In this document: positions 24,953 through 35,234 of the stretch, piece after piece
How the letters are laid out: the number at the start of each line of letters is the position of its first letter
Position numbering within the stretch: position 1 is the stretch's first letter
Origin: Blautia sp.
Lineage (GTDB): Bacteria > Bacillota > Clostridia > Lachnospirales > Lachnospiraceae
Direction: 5' to 3'
DNA: 64,000 bases
NCBI GenBank assembly: GCA_021772055.1
Contig: JAETNR010000010.1
Coordinates: 1-64,000, forward strand
Made by a program: the position numbers and the translations under genes
Notes under the pieces: generated by a model
Seen by the model: only the letters and a program-made list of their open reading frames with translations
Told to the model about the DNA's origin: nothing
Databases searched by the model: none

Positions 24953-26878
24953 ATGGCAAAAAAACAAACTTATGATGCGGGCAGCATCTCCGTCCTGGAA
25001 GGACTGGAGGCGGTGCGGAAGCGTCCTGGTATGTATATTGGAAGTGTTTCCAGAAAAGGTCTGAATCATTTGATATATGAAATCGTAGACAATGCGGTGG
25101 ATGAGCACCTGGCAGGCTATTGTGACCGGATCCATGTGATATTGGAGAAGGATGGCTCCTGCACAGTGGATGACAACGGAAGAGGGATCCCTGTAGATAT
25201 GCACGAGAAGGGCGTTTCTGCAGAACGTCTGGTATTTACCACTCTTCATGCAGGAGGTAAATTTGACAATTCCGCTTATAAGACAAGCGGCGGGCTGCAT
25301 GGGGTGGGTTCCTCTGTGGTAAATGCTCTCTCCACTTATCTTGATATTAAAGTGCGGCGTGACGGATATATTCATCATGACCATTATGAGAGGGGAATCC
25401 CTGTGCAGGAACTGGAGAACGGACTTCTGCCCAAAATCGGCAAAACCAAAACAACAGGAACCTGCATCAATTTTCTTCCGGATCCCGAGATCTTTGAGAA
25501 AACCAGATTTTCAGCAGCAGAGGTGAAGAGCCGTCTGCATGAGACTGCTTACCTGAATCCGAATCTGACCATCCTGTTTGAAGATCTGCGTGAGGCCCAG
25601 CCGGAGAAGATTGAGTACCATGAGCCTGACGGGATCATAGGATTTATTAAGGATCTGAATCAAAATACAGAGGTGCTTCATGAGCCGATCTATTTTAAAG
25701 GAGAGGCAGAGGGAATCCAGGTAGAGATTGCCTTCCAGTTTACCAATGAGTTCCGGGAGAATGTCCTTGGCTTCTGCAACAATATCTATAATGCAGAGGG
25801 CGGGACCCATCTCACCGGATTTAAAACCAGCTTTACCGCTGTGATGAACAGCTATGCCAGAGAAATCGGTGTACTGAAAGAGAAAGACTCCAATTTTACA
25901 GGTGCGGACATTCGAAACGGCATGACTGCGGTCGTTTCCATGAAACATCCGTCCCCCAGATTTGAGGGGCAGACGAAGACGAAGCTGGACAACCAGGATG
26001 CCGCGAAAGCTGCGAGCAAGGTGGTGGGAGAGCAGATGGTGCTGTATTTTGACCGTAATCTGGAAACGTTAAAGATCATCCTTTCCTGTGCAGAAAAAGC
26101 TGCGAAGATCCGCAAAACCGAGGAACGTGCCAAGACGAATCTTCTTACAAAACAGAAGTATTCCTTTGATTCCAACGGAAAGCTTGCCAACTGTGAGAAG
26201 AAGGATCCTTCCCTGTGTGAAATTTTTATTGTGGAGGGAGATTCTGCAGGTGGTTCCGCAAAGACAGCCAGAAACCGGAATTATCAGGCAATCCTTCCCA
26301 TCAGGGGAAAAATCCTCAATGTGGAGAAAGCTTCCATTGACAAAATCCTTGCTAATGCGGAAATTAAGACGATGATCAATGCTTTTGGCTGTGGTTTTTC
26401 CGAAGGGTATGGAAATGACTTTGATATTTCCAAACTTCGCTATGATAAAATCGTGATCATGGCGGATGCGGATGTGGACGGTGCCCATATTTCCACGCTT
26501 CTTCTGACTTTGTTCTACCGTTTTATGCCGGAGCTGATATATGAAGGGCATGTATATATTGCCATGCCTCCTTTATACAAGGTAATGCCCAAAAAGGGGG
26601 CAGAGGAGTATCTTTACGATGATAAGGCCCTGGAGAAATACCGGCGTACTCATAAGCCGGGTACCTTTACCCTTCAGAGATACAAAGGTCTTGGAGAGAT
26701 GGACGCAGAACAGCTTTGGGAAACCACACTGAATCCGGAGACACGTATGATGAAGCGGGTAGAGATCGAGGATGCCCGTATGGCATCCAATGTTACGGAA
26801 ATTCTGATGGGAAGTGATGTCCCCCCCAGAAAGACATTTATCTATGAGCACGCACAGGATGCGGAACTGGATATTTAA
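24953..26878 (+). CDS. parE: DNA topoisomerase IV subunit B-like (type IIA ATPase subunit)
   Basis: ATPase subunit of a type IIA topoisomerase, 641 residues. GHKL motifs: IYEIVDNAVDE, DDNGRGIPVD, GGLHGVGSSVVNALS. The TOPRIM region has VEGDSAGGSAK and IMADADVDGAHI, and the C-terminus carries the GLGEMDAEQLWETT block. GyrB and ParE are hard to separate by eye. The neighbouring A subunit lacks the gyrase box, so the topo IV label is preferred. The subunit resolves linked chromosomes at division and is a target of aminocoumarins. AAAGGAAATG precedes the ATG. Confidence 0.88.
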   Translation: MAKKQTYDAGSISVLEGLEAVRKRPGMYIGSVSRKGLNHLIYEIVDNAVDEHLAGYCDRIHVILEKDGSCTVDDNGRGIPVDMHEKGVSAERLVFTTLHAGGKFDNSAYKTSGGLHGVGSSVVNALSTYLDIKVRRDGYIHHDHYERGIPVQELENGLLPKIGKTKTTGTCINFLPDPEIFEKTRFSAAEVKSRLHETAYLNPNLTILFEDLREAQPEKIEYHEPDGIIGFIKDLNQNTEVLHEPIYFKGEAEGIQVEIAFQFTNEFRENVLGFCNNIYNAEGGTHLTGFKTSFTAVMNSYAREIGVLKEKDSNFTGADIRNGMTAVVSMKHPSPRFEGQTKTKLDNQDAAKAASKVVGEQMVLYFDRNLETLKIILSCAEKAAKIRKTEERAKTNLLTKQKYSFDSNGKLANCEKKDPSLCEIFIVEGDSAGGSAKTARNRNYQAILPIRGKILNVEKASIDKILANAEIKTMINAFGCGFSEGYGNDFDISKLRYDKIVIMADADVDGAHISTLLLTLFYRFMPELIYEGHVYIAMPPLYKVMPKKGAEEYLYDDKALEKYRRTHKPGTFTLQRYKGLGEMDAEQLWETTLNPETRMMKRVEIEDARMASNVTEILMGSDVPPRKTFIYEHAQDAELDI

Positions 26879-26960
26879 GCCTGCCGCGGTGCAGGAGATA
26901 AATAGGTAACAGTTCCTCTGGCTGTGGAATTGTTATGGGAATAGAGATGAGGTAAAAAAT

Positions 26961-29207
26961 ATGGAAACAAAACAGGAAAATGTCATCCCTACTGACTATG
27001 CGGAGGTCATGCAGAAATCCTATATTGACTATGCCATGAGCGTGATCATTTCCCGTGCTCTGCCGGATGTGCGGGATGGCCTGAAACCGGTGCAGAGAAG
27101 AACCTTATATGATATGTATGAACTGGGGATTCGCTATGACAGACCCTACCGGAAATGTGCCCGTATTGTGGGAGATACCATGGGTAAATATCATCCTCAC
27201 GGAGACAGTTCAATCTATGAAGCCCTGGTAGTAATGGCACAGGACTTTAAAAAAGGAAAAACCCTGGTGGACGGGCATGGAAATTTCGGCTCCATAGAAG
27301 GGGACGGCGCTGCTGCCATGCGATATACGGAGGCAAGGCTTGAGAAGCTGACCCAGGAGGTTTTTCTCAGTGATCTGGATAAAAATGTGGTGGACTTTAT
27401 GCCGAATTTTGACGAGACCGAGAAGGAACCTGTGGTGCTTCCGGTCCGCATCCCCAACCTTCTGGTAAATGGTGCAGAGGGAATTGCCGTCGGTATGGCC
27501 ACAAGCATTCCTCCACATAATCTTGGGGAAGTGACCGATGCGGTGAAGGCCTATATGAAGGATAACAGCATCAGCGTAAAAGGCCTGATGCGCTACATCA
27601 AGGGACCGGATTTCCCCACCGGCGGAATCGTAGTGAATAAAGACGATCTTTTAAAGATTTATGAGACAGGTGTTGGAAAACTGCGCCTGCGGGGCAGGGT
27701 AGAAGTGGAAAAACAAAAGGGCGGAAAGCTTCAGCTTGTGATCACCGAAATTCCCTTCAGCATGGTGGGAGCAAACATTGGCAAATTTTTAAATGATGTG
27801 GCATCTCTGGTAGAGACGAAAAAAACCACGGATATCGTGGACATTTCCAACCAGTCTTCCAAAGAAGGCATCCGCATCGTCCTGGAACTGAAGAAGGACA
27901 CGGATGTGGAAAATCTCACCAATATGCTGTACAAAAAGACACGCCTGGAGGATACCTTCGGCGTGAATATGCTGGCAGTTGCTGACGGAAGGCCGGAAAC
28001 CCTGAGCCTTAAGCAGGTGATCGAGCACCATGTGGATTTTGTATTTGAGGTGACTACCAGAAAATATACTACCCTTCTGTCCAGGGAAATGGAGAAGAAA
28101 GAGATTCAGGAAGGCCTTATTAAGGCATGCGATGTCATTGACCTGATCATTGAGATCCTGCGGGGCAGCAAGAACAGGGAGCAGGTAAAGCACTGTCTGG
28201 TGGATGGCGTAACGGAAGGAATCCGATTTAAAACGAAAGCCAGTGAGAAAGCAGCCGGAAAACTTCATTTTTCCGAACGCCAGGCATCGGCGATCCTGGA
28301 AATGCGTCTCTATAAACTGATTGGGTTGGAGATTCAGGCCCTGCAGGCGGAATATGCCGAAACCATGAAGAATATTGCCATTTACAAAGATATTCTGGAC
28401 AATTACGATTCCATGGCAAATGTGATCATAAAGGATCTGGATTCCATCAAAAAGGAATATGGCACAAAACGCCGCACTTCTATTGAAAACGCCGGGGAGG
28501 CAGTTTACGAAGAGAAGAAAATGGAAGAGATGGAGGTGTGCTTCCTGATGGATCGCTTCGGCTACATGAAGCTGATCGACATGAATGCCTATGAGCGAAA
28601 CAAAGAGGCTGCCCATGGGGAGAACAAATACATTTTTACCTGTATGAATACAGATAAAATCTGTATTTTTACCGATACCGGCAAAATGCACACCGTAAAA
28701 GTGGCGGATATCCCTCTTGTACGTTTCCGGGATAAAGGAACGCCTGCGGATAACCTGAGCAATTATGAGAGCGCGAAGGAACAGATGCTCTATGTCGCTC
28801 CTATGGGTCAGGTGAGCAGTTCCACTCTTTTCTTTGCTACAGCAGGTGCCATGTGCAAGCTGGTGGAGGGCACAGAGTTTGATGTGGCTAAGCGAACCAT
28901 TGCCGCCACAAAACTAAACGAGAATGACCGCCTGATCTTTGTGGGAAATTCCGATGAGATGGAACAGGTCGTGCTTAAAAGCCGGGAGGGATATTTCCTG
29001 CGCTTCCTGAAAAAGGAGGTTTCCCTTATGAAAAAAGGGGCAGCGGGCGTGCGGGGAATGAAGCTTGGAGAGGGGGATTCCCTGGAAAATGCCTACCTTT
29101 TGGAAGGACATCAGGAATACGCCATTACCTATCACGATAAGCCTTACGCACTGAATAAGGTGAAGCTTGCGCGCAGGGATACCAAAGGCACAAAACCCAG
29201 ATTATAA
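26961..29207 (+). CDS. parC: DNA topoisomerase IV subunit A-like
   Basis: Breakage-reunion subunit, 748 residues. Winged-helix and tyrosine region: [29 protein letters not shown] and the active tyrosine in [10 protein letters not shown]. The quinolone-determining positions read Ser (GDSS) and Glu (YEAL), a sensitive-type pattern. The C-terminal domain keeps partial blade motifs ([10 protein letters not shown]) but has no QRRGGKG gyrase box, so it should decatenate rather than supercoil. It lies 82 bases after parE and is expected to form an A2B2 enzyme with it. Confidence 0.88.
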   Translation: METKQENVIPTDYAEVMQKSYIDYAMSVIISRALPDVRDGLKPVQRRTLYDMYELGIRYDRPYRKCARIVGDTMGKYHPHGDSSIYEALVVMAQDFKKGKTLVDGHGNFGSIEGDGAAAMRYTEARLEKLTQEVFLSDLDKNVVDFMPNFDETEKEPVVLPVRIPNLLVNGAEGIAVGMATSIPPHNLGEVTDAVKAYMKDNSISVKGLMRYIKGPDFPTGGIVVNKDDLLKIYETGVGKLRLRGRVEVEKQKGGKLQLVITEIPFSMVGANIGKFLNDVASLVETKKTTDIVDISNQSSKEGIRIVLELKKDTDVENLTNMLYKKTRLEDTFGVNMLAVADGRPETLSLKQVIEHHVDFVFEVTTRKYTTLLSREMEKKEIQEGLIKACDVIDLIIEILRGSKNREQVKHCLVDGVTEGIRFKTKASEKAAGKLHFSERQASAILEMRLYKLIGLEIQALQAEYAETMKNIAIYKDILDNYDSMANVIIKDLDSIKKEYGTKRRTSIENAGEAVYEEKKMEEMEVCFLMDRFGYMKLIDMNAYERNKEAAHGENKYIFTCMNTDKICIFTDTGKMHTVKVADIPLVRFRDKGTPADNLSNYESAKEQMLYVAPMGQVSSSTLFFATAGAMCKLVEGTEFDVAKRTIAATKLNENDRLIFVGNSDEMEQVVLKSREGYFLRFLKKEVSLMKKGAAGVRGMKLGEGDSLENAYLLEGHQEYAITYHDKPYALNKVKLARRDTKGTKPRL

Positions 29208-29215
29208 AAAATTCC

Positions 29216-29244
29216 TTGCTTTTCCAATACGATAGTGTTAGAAT
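29216..29244 (+). promoter_or_regulatory. rimP-nusA-infB operon promoter (extended -10)
   Basis: TTGCTT (29216-29221), a 17-base spacer, TAGAAT (29239-29244), with TG at 29236-29237. It starts only 9 bases after the parC stop codon. Confidence 0.7.
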
Positions 29245-29271
29245 GAAGGAAACTAGATACTGAATAACTTG

Positions 29272-29297
29272 AGAGTGGGCCTTGGCCCACTCTTTTA
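29272..29297 (+). terminator. Terminator-like hairpin in the rimP leader (possible attenuator)
   Basis: AGAGTGGGCC (29272-29281) pairs with GGCCCACTCT (29284-29293), followed by TTTT. It lies about 20 bases downstream of the predicted transcription start and 57 before rimP. It can end parC readthrough, but must be escaped for the nusA-infB operon to be expressed. Confidence 0.7.
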
Positions 29298-29353
29298 CAT
29301 GCAGGAGGAATTCTTCTGTACAGGTTATTCATAAAGCAGAAAGGAAGGTGGGA

Positions 29354-29821
29354 ATGATGAGCAGGCGTGAGGAATATGAGCAGAGAGCAGAGGCACTGTT
29401 GACTCCTATCGTAGACGCCAATGGTTTTGAACTGGTGGATGTGGAATATGTAAAGGAGGCAGGCGAATGGTATTTAAGGGGCTATATTGATAAGCCCGGC
29501 GGAATCACGGTGAATGACTGTGAGACTGTAAGCCGTGTGTTCAGTGACAAGCTGGATGAAGAAGACTTTATTGATGACAGCTACATTATGGAAATCAGTT
29601 CTCCGGGTCTTGACAGGCCGCTGAAGAAAGAAAAAGATTATGTAAGGAGCATGGGCAAGCTGGTGGAGATCCGTACCTACCGACCGATCGAGAAACAAAA
29701 AGAGTTTTGTGGCATATTAACCGCATATGATAGTAACAGTGTGACAATCGAAGAAGACGGAAGCCTACGGAAATTTGATAAGAAAGAAATCGCACTGATC
29801 CGTCTGGCAATCGAGTTCTAG
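29354..29821 (+). CDS. rimP: Ribosome maturation factor RimP
   Basis: Helps assemble the 30S subunit; 155 residues. The N-terminal domain has LLTPIVDANGFELVDVEYVKE and the conserved YIMEISSPGLDRPLKKEKDY, then a C-terminal SH3-like domain. The frame is open from 29282, but the ATG pair at 29354/29357 has AAGGAAGGTGGGA just upstream and fits the family length. It is first in the rimP-nusA-rnpM-ylxQ-infB-rbfA operon. Confidence 0.95.
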   Translation: MMSRREEYEQRAEALLTPIVDANGFELVDVEYVKEAGEWYLRGYIDKPGGITVNDCETVSRVFSDKLDEEDFIDDSYIMEISSPGLDRPLKKEKDYVRSMGKLVEIRTYRPIEKQKEFCGILTAYDSNSVTIEEDGSLRKFDKKEIALIRLAIEF

Positions 29822-29858
29822 AACAGTATTTAACAAATATTAGGAGGAAAAGAAAAAA

Positions 29859-31028
29859 ATGAACAGAGAATTGATGGAAGCGCTGGATATCCTGGAAAAA
29901 GAAAAGAATATCAGCAAAGAAACTTTGCTGGGCGCCATCGAGCAGTCTTTGATCCAGGCCTGCAAAAACCATTTTGGCAAAGCAGACAATGTGCATGTAT
30001 CCATTAATCCGGAAACAGGCGATTTTCGGGTAATGGCAGACAGAACAGTTGTAGAGTATGCAGAAGATCCGGCTCTGGAAATTTCACTTCTCGATGCCCA
30101 GAAGATAAATGCAGGCGCAGAAATCGGTGATGTCATCCAGGTGGAAATCCATTCCAAGGAATTCGGAAGAATTGCTACCCAGAACGCCAAGAACGTGATC
30201 CTTCAGAAAATTCGTGAAGAAGAGCGAAAGGTTCTGTACGACCAGTATTACGGTATAGAAAAAGAAGTGGTTACAGGTATCGTACAGCGGATCATGGGAA
30301 AAAATGTCAGTGTGAACCTGGGTAAGGCAGATGCCATCTTAAGTGAGAATGAACAGGTAAAGGGAGAAGAATTTAAGCCGACAGAACGTATCAAGGTGTA
30401 TATCCTGGAAGTAAAGGATACGCCCAAGGGACCGCGAATCCTGGTTTCCAGAACACATCCGGGCCTTGTGAAACGTCTTTTTGAGTCTGAGGTTACAGAA
30501 GTGAAGGACGGTACTGTGGAAATCAAGAGCATTGCCAGAGAAGCCGGTTCCCGTACCAAGATTGCCGTATGGAGCAACAATCCGGATGTGGATCCGGTAG
30601 GTGCCTGTGTAGGCCGGAACGGAGAACGTGTCGGTGTGGTTGTAAATGAGCTGCGCGGTGAGAAGATCGATATTATTAACTGGGATGAGAACCCGGCGAT
30701 CCTGATCGAGAATGCATTAAGCCCTGCGAAGGTCATTGCCGTTATGGCAGATCCGGATGATAAGACTGCACTTGTTGTGGTTCCGGATTACCAGCTTTCC
30801 CTTGCTATCGGCAAGGAAGGGCAGAATGCCCGTCTGGCAGCCCGTCTGACAGGCTTTAAGATTGACATTAAGAGTGAAACACAGGCAAGGGAGTCCGGTG
30901 ATCTTTATGATTACGAGGATGAAGACGAATATTATGACGATGAGGAATACGGCAGCGAATATGAGGAAGGGGAAGAAATCCCTGCCTCGGAAGAAGTAAA
31001 TGAAGAAGCCGCAGTGGAAGAAGAATGA
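29859..31028 (+). CDS. nusA: Transcription termination/antitermination factor NusA
   Basis: Binds RNA polymerase and nascent RNA to control pausing, termination and antitermination. 389 residues in order: N-terminal polymerase-binding domain (1-125), S1 domain, KH1 and KH2 ([17 protein letters not shown] near residue 310). Beyond residue 350 it has a tail rich in Asp, Glu and Tyr ([16 protein letters not shown]) that Firmicute NusA proteins often lack. A strong AGGAGG precedes the ATG. Its stop overlaps the rnpM start in ATGA. Confidence 0.97.
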   Translation: MNRELMEALDILEKEKNISKETLLGAIEQSLIQACKNHFGKADNVHVSINPETGDFRVMADRTVVEYAEDPALEISLLDAQKINAGAEIGDVIQVEIHSKEFGRIATQNAKNVILQKIREEERKVLYDQYYGIEKEVVTGIVQRIMGKNVSVNLGKADAILSENEQVKGEEFKPTERIKVYILEVKDTPKGPRILVSRTHPGLVKRLFESEVTEVKDGTVEIKSIAREAGSRTKIAVWSNNPDVDPVGACVGRNGERVGVVVNELRGEKIDIINWDENPAILIENALSPAKVIAVMADPDDKTALVVVPDYQLSLAIGKEGQNARLAARLTGFKIDIKSETQARESGDLYDYEDEDEYYDDEEYGSEYEEGEEIPASEEVNEEAAVEEE

Positions 31029-31303
31029 AAACAAAAAGTAAGATTCCCATGCGCCAGTGTATCGGCTGCAGGGAAATGAAAAGTAAAAAAGAAATGATCA
31101 GGGTCTTAAAAACTGCAGAGAACGAGATCGTTCTGGATGCCACCGGTAAGAAAAACGGCCGGGGAGCTTATTTATGCTTCTCCAGAGAGTGCCTGGAAAA
31201 GGCAGTGAAAAGCCATGGACTTGAACGCTCTTTGAAGGCGCCTATTCCTGCGGGGGTTTATGAGAGCCTGAAGAAGGAGTTTGACGCGATTGAGAAACAA
31301 TAA
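31025..31303 (+). CDS. rnpM: YlxR/DUF448 RNA-binding protein (RnpM)
   Basis: A 92-residue basic protein with the family start IPMRQCIGCREMKSKKEMIRV and the middle block KNGRGAYLC. Recent work on Bacillus YlxR describes it as a modulator of RNase P, hence RnpM. It is translationally coupled to nusA (4-base overlap) and overlaps the next frame by 14 bases. rnpB lies elsewhere in this same window. Confidence 0.92.
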   Translation: MKTKSKIPMRQCIGCREMKSKKEMIRVLKTAENEIVLDATGKKNGRGAYLCFSRECLEKAVKSHGLERSLKAPIPAGVYESLKKEFDAIEKQ

Positions 31304-31604
31304 GATTCTATCATTGATAGGACTGGCAACAAAAGCCGGAAAGACTGTCAGTGGCGAGTTTTCTACGGAAAAATCGGTAAAGACAGGCAAAGGCTTTCTG
31401 GTTGTGGTTGCAGAGGATGCCTCTGAAAATACAAAAAAGAAATTTCGGAATATGTGTGAGTATTATGAAGTTCCGGTCTATTTCCTTTCAGATAAAGAAG
31501 GGCTGGGAAAGGCCATGGGAAAGGAATTCCGTGCCAGCCTTGCGATACAGGACGCCAATTTTGCGGCAGCAGTCGTGAAAGAACTGGAAAAGGAGCAGGC
31601 ATAA
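31290..31604 (+). CDS. ylxQ: L7Ae-family ribosomal/RNA-binding protein YlxQ
   Basis: A 104-residue member of the L7Ae/L30e family, kink-turn RNA binders. The pattern [24 protein letters not shown] is characteristic. No ATG is available. TTG codons at 31281 and 31290 are possible; 31290 is preferred because AAGGAG (31274-31279) lies 10 bases before it, while it is only 1 base from 31281. The non-ATG start inside rnpM suggests coupled, modest expression. Confidence 0.85.
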   Translation: MRNNKILSLIGLATKAGKTVSGEFSTEKSVKTGKGFLVVVAEDASENTKKKFRNMCEYYEVPVYFLSDKEGLGKAMGKEFRASLAIQDANFAAAVVKELEKEQA

Positions 31605-31617
31605 GGAGGTAGGTAAA

Positions 31618-34600
31618 ATGGCCGGAGTCAGAGTGCATGAGTTTGCCCGGGAACTGGGCAGACAGAACCGGGAAGTTCTGGAGTTTTTAAAAAGAAACGG
31701 AGTGGACGTCAAGAGTCATATGACAATTCTTGAGGAATCCTCCATAAAGATGTTACAAGAAAAATTTGGAAAGATGGGAAAGGAGCACATTGCCAAGGTG
31801 GATACTTCTAAAGAAGAAAAGATGGTAAACGTGAAGCCGGAAGCTGAAAAAGCGGAGGCTCCTAAAAAAAAGAAAAATATTATCCGTGTATATCACGCAC
31901 AGAATGCCAGTGACGGAGGAAAGAACAGACCGAGAAGAACGGGCTCTGAAAGAAAGGGCGGCCCGAAACCTCAGGGTGCATCCGCTCAGACAGCCAGGCC
32001 GTCTGCAAAGCCTGCAGAAGCAAAGACAGCAGCACAGGCTTTGGAAAAGCCGAAAGCAGCAGAGGTAAAACCTGCACAGACCAAGGCTTCTGAAGTAAAA
32101 GCGGCAGAGACAAAGGTTCCCGAAGGAAAGACCGCAGAGAGGAAGCCTGCGGAACCGGTAAAGGCAGCAGAGCAGAAGCCTGCAGAACCGGTGAAGACAG
32201 CGGAGAAGAAAGCAGCAGAGAAGAAACCAGCAGAGCAGGTGAAAGCGGCAGAACCGGCGAAGACAGCAGAAACGAAAAAGGCACAGGAGCCGGAACGTCC
32301 GGCAAGGCCGGCTGCTTCTTCTGACCAGACCGGCAGCGGCCGTGGAGCACAGACACGCCCGGAAAACAGAGAAAACCGTGATAATCGCGACAACAGAATG
32401 AATAACCGTGACAATCGCCAGAACAGAGACGGCAGTCGGGACAATAACCGGGAAAACAACAGAGATTTCCGGGAAAGACGGGATAACAGAGAAGGCCGGG
32501 ACAATCGCGGAGGAAGAGACTTCCGCAGCGGAGATAATCGAAGAAGCGGAGAGAAAAGCTTCCAGAGCCGTCCGGGTCAGGACCGTCCGTTCAGAGGCGG
32601 AGAGGGAAGCGGGCGTCCGGCAAGAAGCAGTGACGGACAGAGCCGTCCGCCAAGACAGGGAGATAACGGAAACCGTCCTCCAAGAGGAAACGGACGTCCA
32701 CAGGGAGGCCAGGAACGGTCAGAAGGAAGAGGGGACGGCGGAAGATTCGGCGGCGGTCAGAACCGTCCGGGCCAGAACCGCGGCGGCCAGCGCCAGGGAA
32801 CCAGGAGAAATGACAGTGAAGTGGTATTCACTCCTGAACTTACCAAAACATCCAAAGACAGCAAGCGGGAAAGAGACAGAGAAGGCAAAAATAAGAAAAA
32901 AGATTTTGAAAAATCTGCAAATACAGGGCACAGACCAAATCAGAACAGCCGTAAAAGCGGCGTGAAGCTGCCTAAGGCACTGCAGAAGCCGGTACCGCAG
33001 CCGAAGCAGGAAGAGAAGAAACCGGAGGTTAAGGAAATTACCCTTCCGGAGACCATGACCATCCGTGAACTTGCGGAAGCCATGAAGATGCAGCCTTCCG
33101 CAATTGTGAAGAAACTGTTTATGCAGGGAATCATGGTTACGGTGAACCATGAGATTGATTTTGAAAAAGCACAGGAAATTGCCTTGGAATATGATATTAT
33201 CGCAGAACAGGAAGAAAAGGTAGATGTGATCGAAGAACTTCTGAAAGAGGAAGAAGAAAAGGAAGAGGATATGGTTCCAAGACCTCCTGTAGTTTGTGTT
33301 ATGGGTCATGTTGACCATGGTAAGACCACCCTTCTGGATGCCATCCGTAATACGAATGTTACCAGAGGCGAGGCAGGCGGTATTACCCAGCACATTGGTG
33401 CCTATGTGGTAAAAATCAATGACCAGAAGATCACATTTTTGGATACCCCTGGCCATGAAGCCTTTACAGCAATGCGTATGCGCGGCGCCAATGCCACAGA
33501 TATCGCAGTTCTGGTAGTCGCTGCAGACGATGGTGTGATGCCTCAGACAGTAGAAGCTATCAGCCATGCAAAAGCAGCAGGGGTTGAGATCATTGTTGCC
33601 ATTAATAAGATCGATAAGCCAAGTGCCAATATCGAGAGAGTAAAACAGGAACTTTCCGAATACGAACTGATTCCGGAAGACTGGGGCGGAAGTACCGTCT
33701 TTGTCCCTGTATCAGCTCATACAGGAGAAGGAATTGATAACCTTTTGGAAATGATCCTTCTGACCGCAGAGGTTTGCGAGCTGAAAGCAAATGCGAAGCG
33801 TGCGGCAAGAGGTCTGGTGATCGAAGCGAAGCTTGACAAGGGCAAGGGCCCGGTTGCGACCATCCTGGTACAGAAGGGTACGCTTCATGTGGGTGATTTT
33901 ATTGCAGCAGGTGCATGCTGCGGTAAAGTACGTGCCATGATGGATGATAAGGGACGCCGTGTAAAAGAGGCAGATCCGTCCACTCCGGTAGAAATCCTTG
34001 GACTTGGGGATGTTCCCAATGCAGGAGAGATCATTATGGCCTTTGACAGTGACAAAGAGGCGAAGAACTTTGCAGGTGCATTTGTGTCTGAGAACAAGAA
34101 CCGTCTTCTGGAGGAGACCAGGAGCAAAGGCAAGCTTTCTCTGGATAATCTGTTTGACCAGATTCAGGCAAGCGATCTGAAAGAGCTTCCGATCATTGTA
34201 AAAGCAGACGTACAGGGTTCTGTGGAGGCAGTGAAACAAAGCCTTCTCAAGCTGTCCAATGAGGAAGTTGTGGTGAAGGTGATCCACGGCGGTGTTGGTG
34301 CCATCAACGAGTCGGATGTTTCCCTTGCAGCGACCTCCAATGCCATCATTATCGGATTCAATGTCCGTCCGGATGCAACGGCCAAACAGCTTGCAGAGCA
34401 GGAGGGCGTAGATCTTCGTCTGTATAAGGTTATTTACCAGGCAATCGAAGATGTGGAATCTGCCATGAAGGGTATGCTGGATCCGGTATATGAAGAAAAA
34501 GTGATCGGCCATGCAGAGGTACGCCAGCTCTTTAAGGCTTCCGGCGTGGGAACCATTGCAGGAAGCTATATTCTGGATGGTATATTCCAGAGAAACTGTA

Positions 34601-34785
34601 AGGTTCGTATCAGCAGAGAGGGTGAGCAGATCTTTGAGGGCGAGCTCGGATCTCTGAAGCGCTTCAAGGATGATGTAAAAGAAGTGAAGGCAGGATACGA
34701 GTGCGGTCTTGTATTTGCCGGATTCAATGATGTAAAAGAAGAGGATCATGTAGAAGCTTATATTATGGTGGAAGTACCAAGATAG
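31618..34785 (+). CDS. infB: Translation initiation factor IF-2
   Basis: GTPase that brings fMet-tRNA to the 30S subunit. At 1055 residues it is long. Residues 1-50 hold one IF2_N domain. About 120-230 are Lys/Pro/Ala/Glu repeats and about 240-395 an Arg/Asn/Gly/Asp-rich repeat region (NRDNRDNR, then GGQ-rich). A second IF2_N domain lies near 478-530. The G domain starts with GHVDHGKTT at 563 and has DTPGHEAF and NKID; domains II-IV follow. The long linker is unstructured by composition. AAGGAGG precedes the ATG. Confidence 0.98.
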   Translation: MAGVRVHEFARELGRQNREVLEFLKRNGVDVKSHMTILEESSIKMLQEKFGKMGKEHIAKVDTSKEEKMVNVKPEAEKAEAPKKKKNIIRVYHAQNASDGGKNRPRRTGSERKGGPKPQGASAQTARPSAKPAEAKTAAQALEKPKAAEVKPAQTKASEVKAAETKVPEGKTAERKPAEPVKAAEQKPAEPVKTAEKKAAEKKPAEQVKAAEPAKTAETKKAQEPERPARPAASSDQTGSGRGAQTRPENRENRDNRDNRMNNRDNRQNRDGSRDNNRENNRDFRERRDNREGRDNRGGRDFRSGDNRRSGEKSFQSRPGQDRPFRGGEGSGRPARSSDGQSRPPRQGDNGNRPPRGNGRPQGGQERSEGRGDGGRFGGGQNRPGQNRGGQRQGTRRNDSEVVFTPELTKTSKDSKRERDREGKNKKKDFEKSANTGHRPNQNSRKSGVKLPKALQKPVPQPKQEEKKPEVKEITLPETMTIRELAEAMKMQPSAIVKKLFMQGIMVTVNHEIDFEKAQEIALEYDIIAEQEEKVDVIEELLKEEEEKEEDMVPRPPVVCVMGHVDHGKTTLLDAIRNTNVTRGEAGGITQHIGAYVVKINDQKITFLDTPGHEAFTAMRMRGANATDIAVLVVAADDGVMPQTVEAISHAKAAGVEIIVAINKIDKPSANIERVKQELSEYELIPEDWGGSTVFVPVSAHTGEGIDNLLEMILLTAEVCELKANAKRAARGLVIEAKLDKGKGPVATILVQKGTLHVGDFIAAGACCGKVRAMMDDKGRRVKEADPSTPVEILGLGDVPNAGEIIMAFDSDKEAKNFAGAFVSENKNRLLEETRSKGKLSLDNLFDQIQASDLKELPIIVKADVQGSVEAVKQSLLKLSNEEVVVKVIHGGVGAINESDVSLAATSNAIIIGFNVRPDATAKQLAEQEGVDLRLYKVIYQAIEDVESAMKGMLDPVYEEKVIGHAEVRQLFKASGVGTIAGSYILDGIFQRNCKVRISREGEQIFEGELGSLKRFKDDVKEVKAGYECGLVFAGFNDVKEEDHVEAYIMVEVPR

Positions 34786-34810
34786 AATATGCAAACAGGA
34801 GTGAGACAGA

Positions 34811-35203
34811 ATGAGAAAAAACAGCATTAAGAATACGCGAATCAATGGCGAGGTGCAGAAGGAACTCAGTGCTGTTATCCGCAGTGAAATCAAGGATCCA
34901 CGTATTCATCCCATGACGTCTGTCATGGCTGTGGAAGTGGCTCCGGATTTAAAAACATGTAAGGCATATATCAGTGTTCTCGGGTCAAAAGAGGCAAAGG
35001 AAAATACGATCCGGGGCTTAAAGAGCGCAGAAGGCTATATCCGCCGTCAGCTTGCGAAAAATCTGAACCTGCGCAACACTCCGGAGATCCGTTTTATTCT
35101 GGATGAATCCATTGAATACGGAGTCCATATGTCAAAAATGATCGATGATGTGACCAGCAGAGATGAAACTTTGCGGGAAGAATCTGATGGAGAAAAACAA
35201 TAG
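34811..35203 (+). CDS. rbfA: Ribosome-binding factor A
   Basis: 30S maturation and cold-adaptation factor, 130 residues, KH-fold. Characteristic segments are RINGEVQKELSAVIRSEIKDPRI and LRNTPEIRFILDESIEYG. It has an acidic tail. AGGAGTGAGACAG gives the ribosome site, 25 bases after infB. Confidence 0.96.
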   Translation: MRKNSIKNTRINGEVQKELSAVIRSEIKDPRIHPMTSVMAVEVAPDLKTCKAYISVLGSKEAKENTIRGLKSAEGYIRRQLAKNLNLRNTPEIRFILDESIEYGVHMSKMIDDVTSRDETLREESDGEKQ

Positions 35204-35234
35204 AGTTTTGTTGTGGCTGACATAGGAGGTAAAC

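Noticed and set aside
27789-28691. 300-codon antisense frame inside parC
   Set aside because: No start signals or homology; fully explained by codon bias of parC.
31281-31289. Upstream TTG at 31281 as the ylxQ start
   Set aside because: The only ribosome site is a single base away, whereas TTG at 31290 has correct spacing.
32340-32800. Short-period repeats that might suggest a CRISPR array
   Set aside because: They are in-frame codon repeats of the IF-2 linker, with imperfect units and no spacers.
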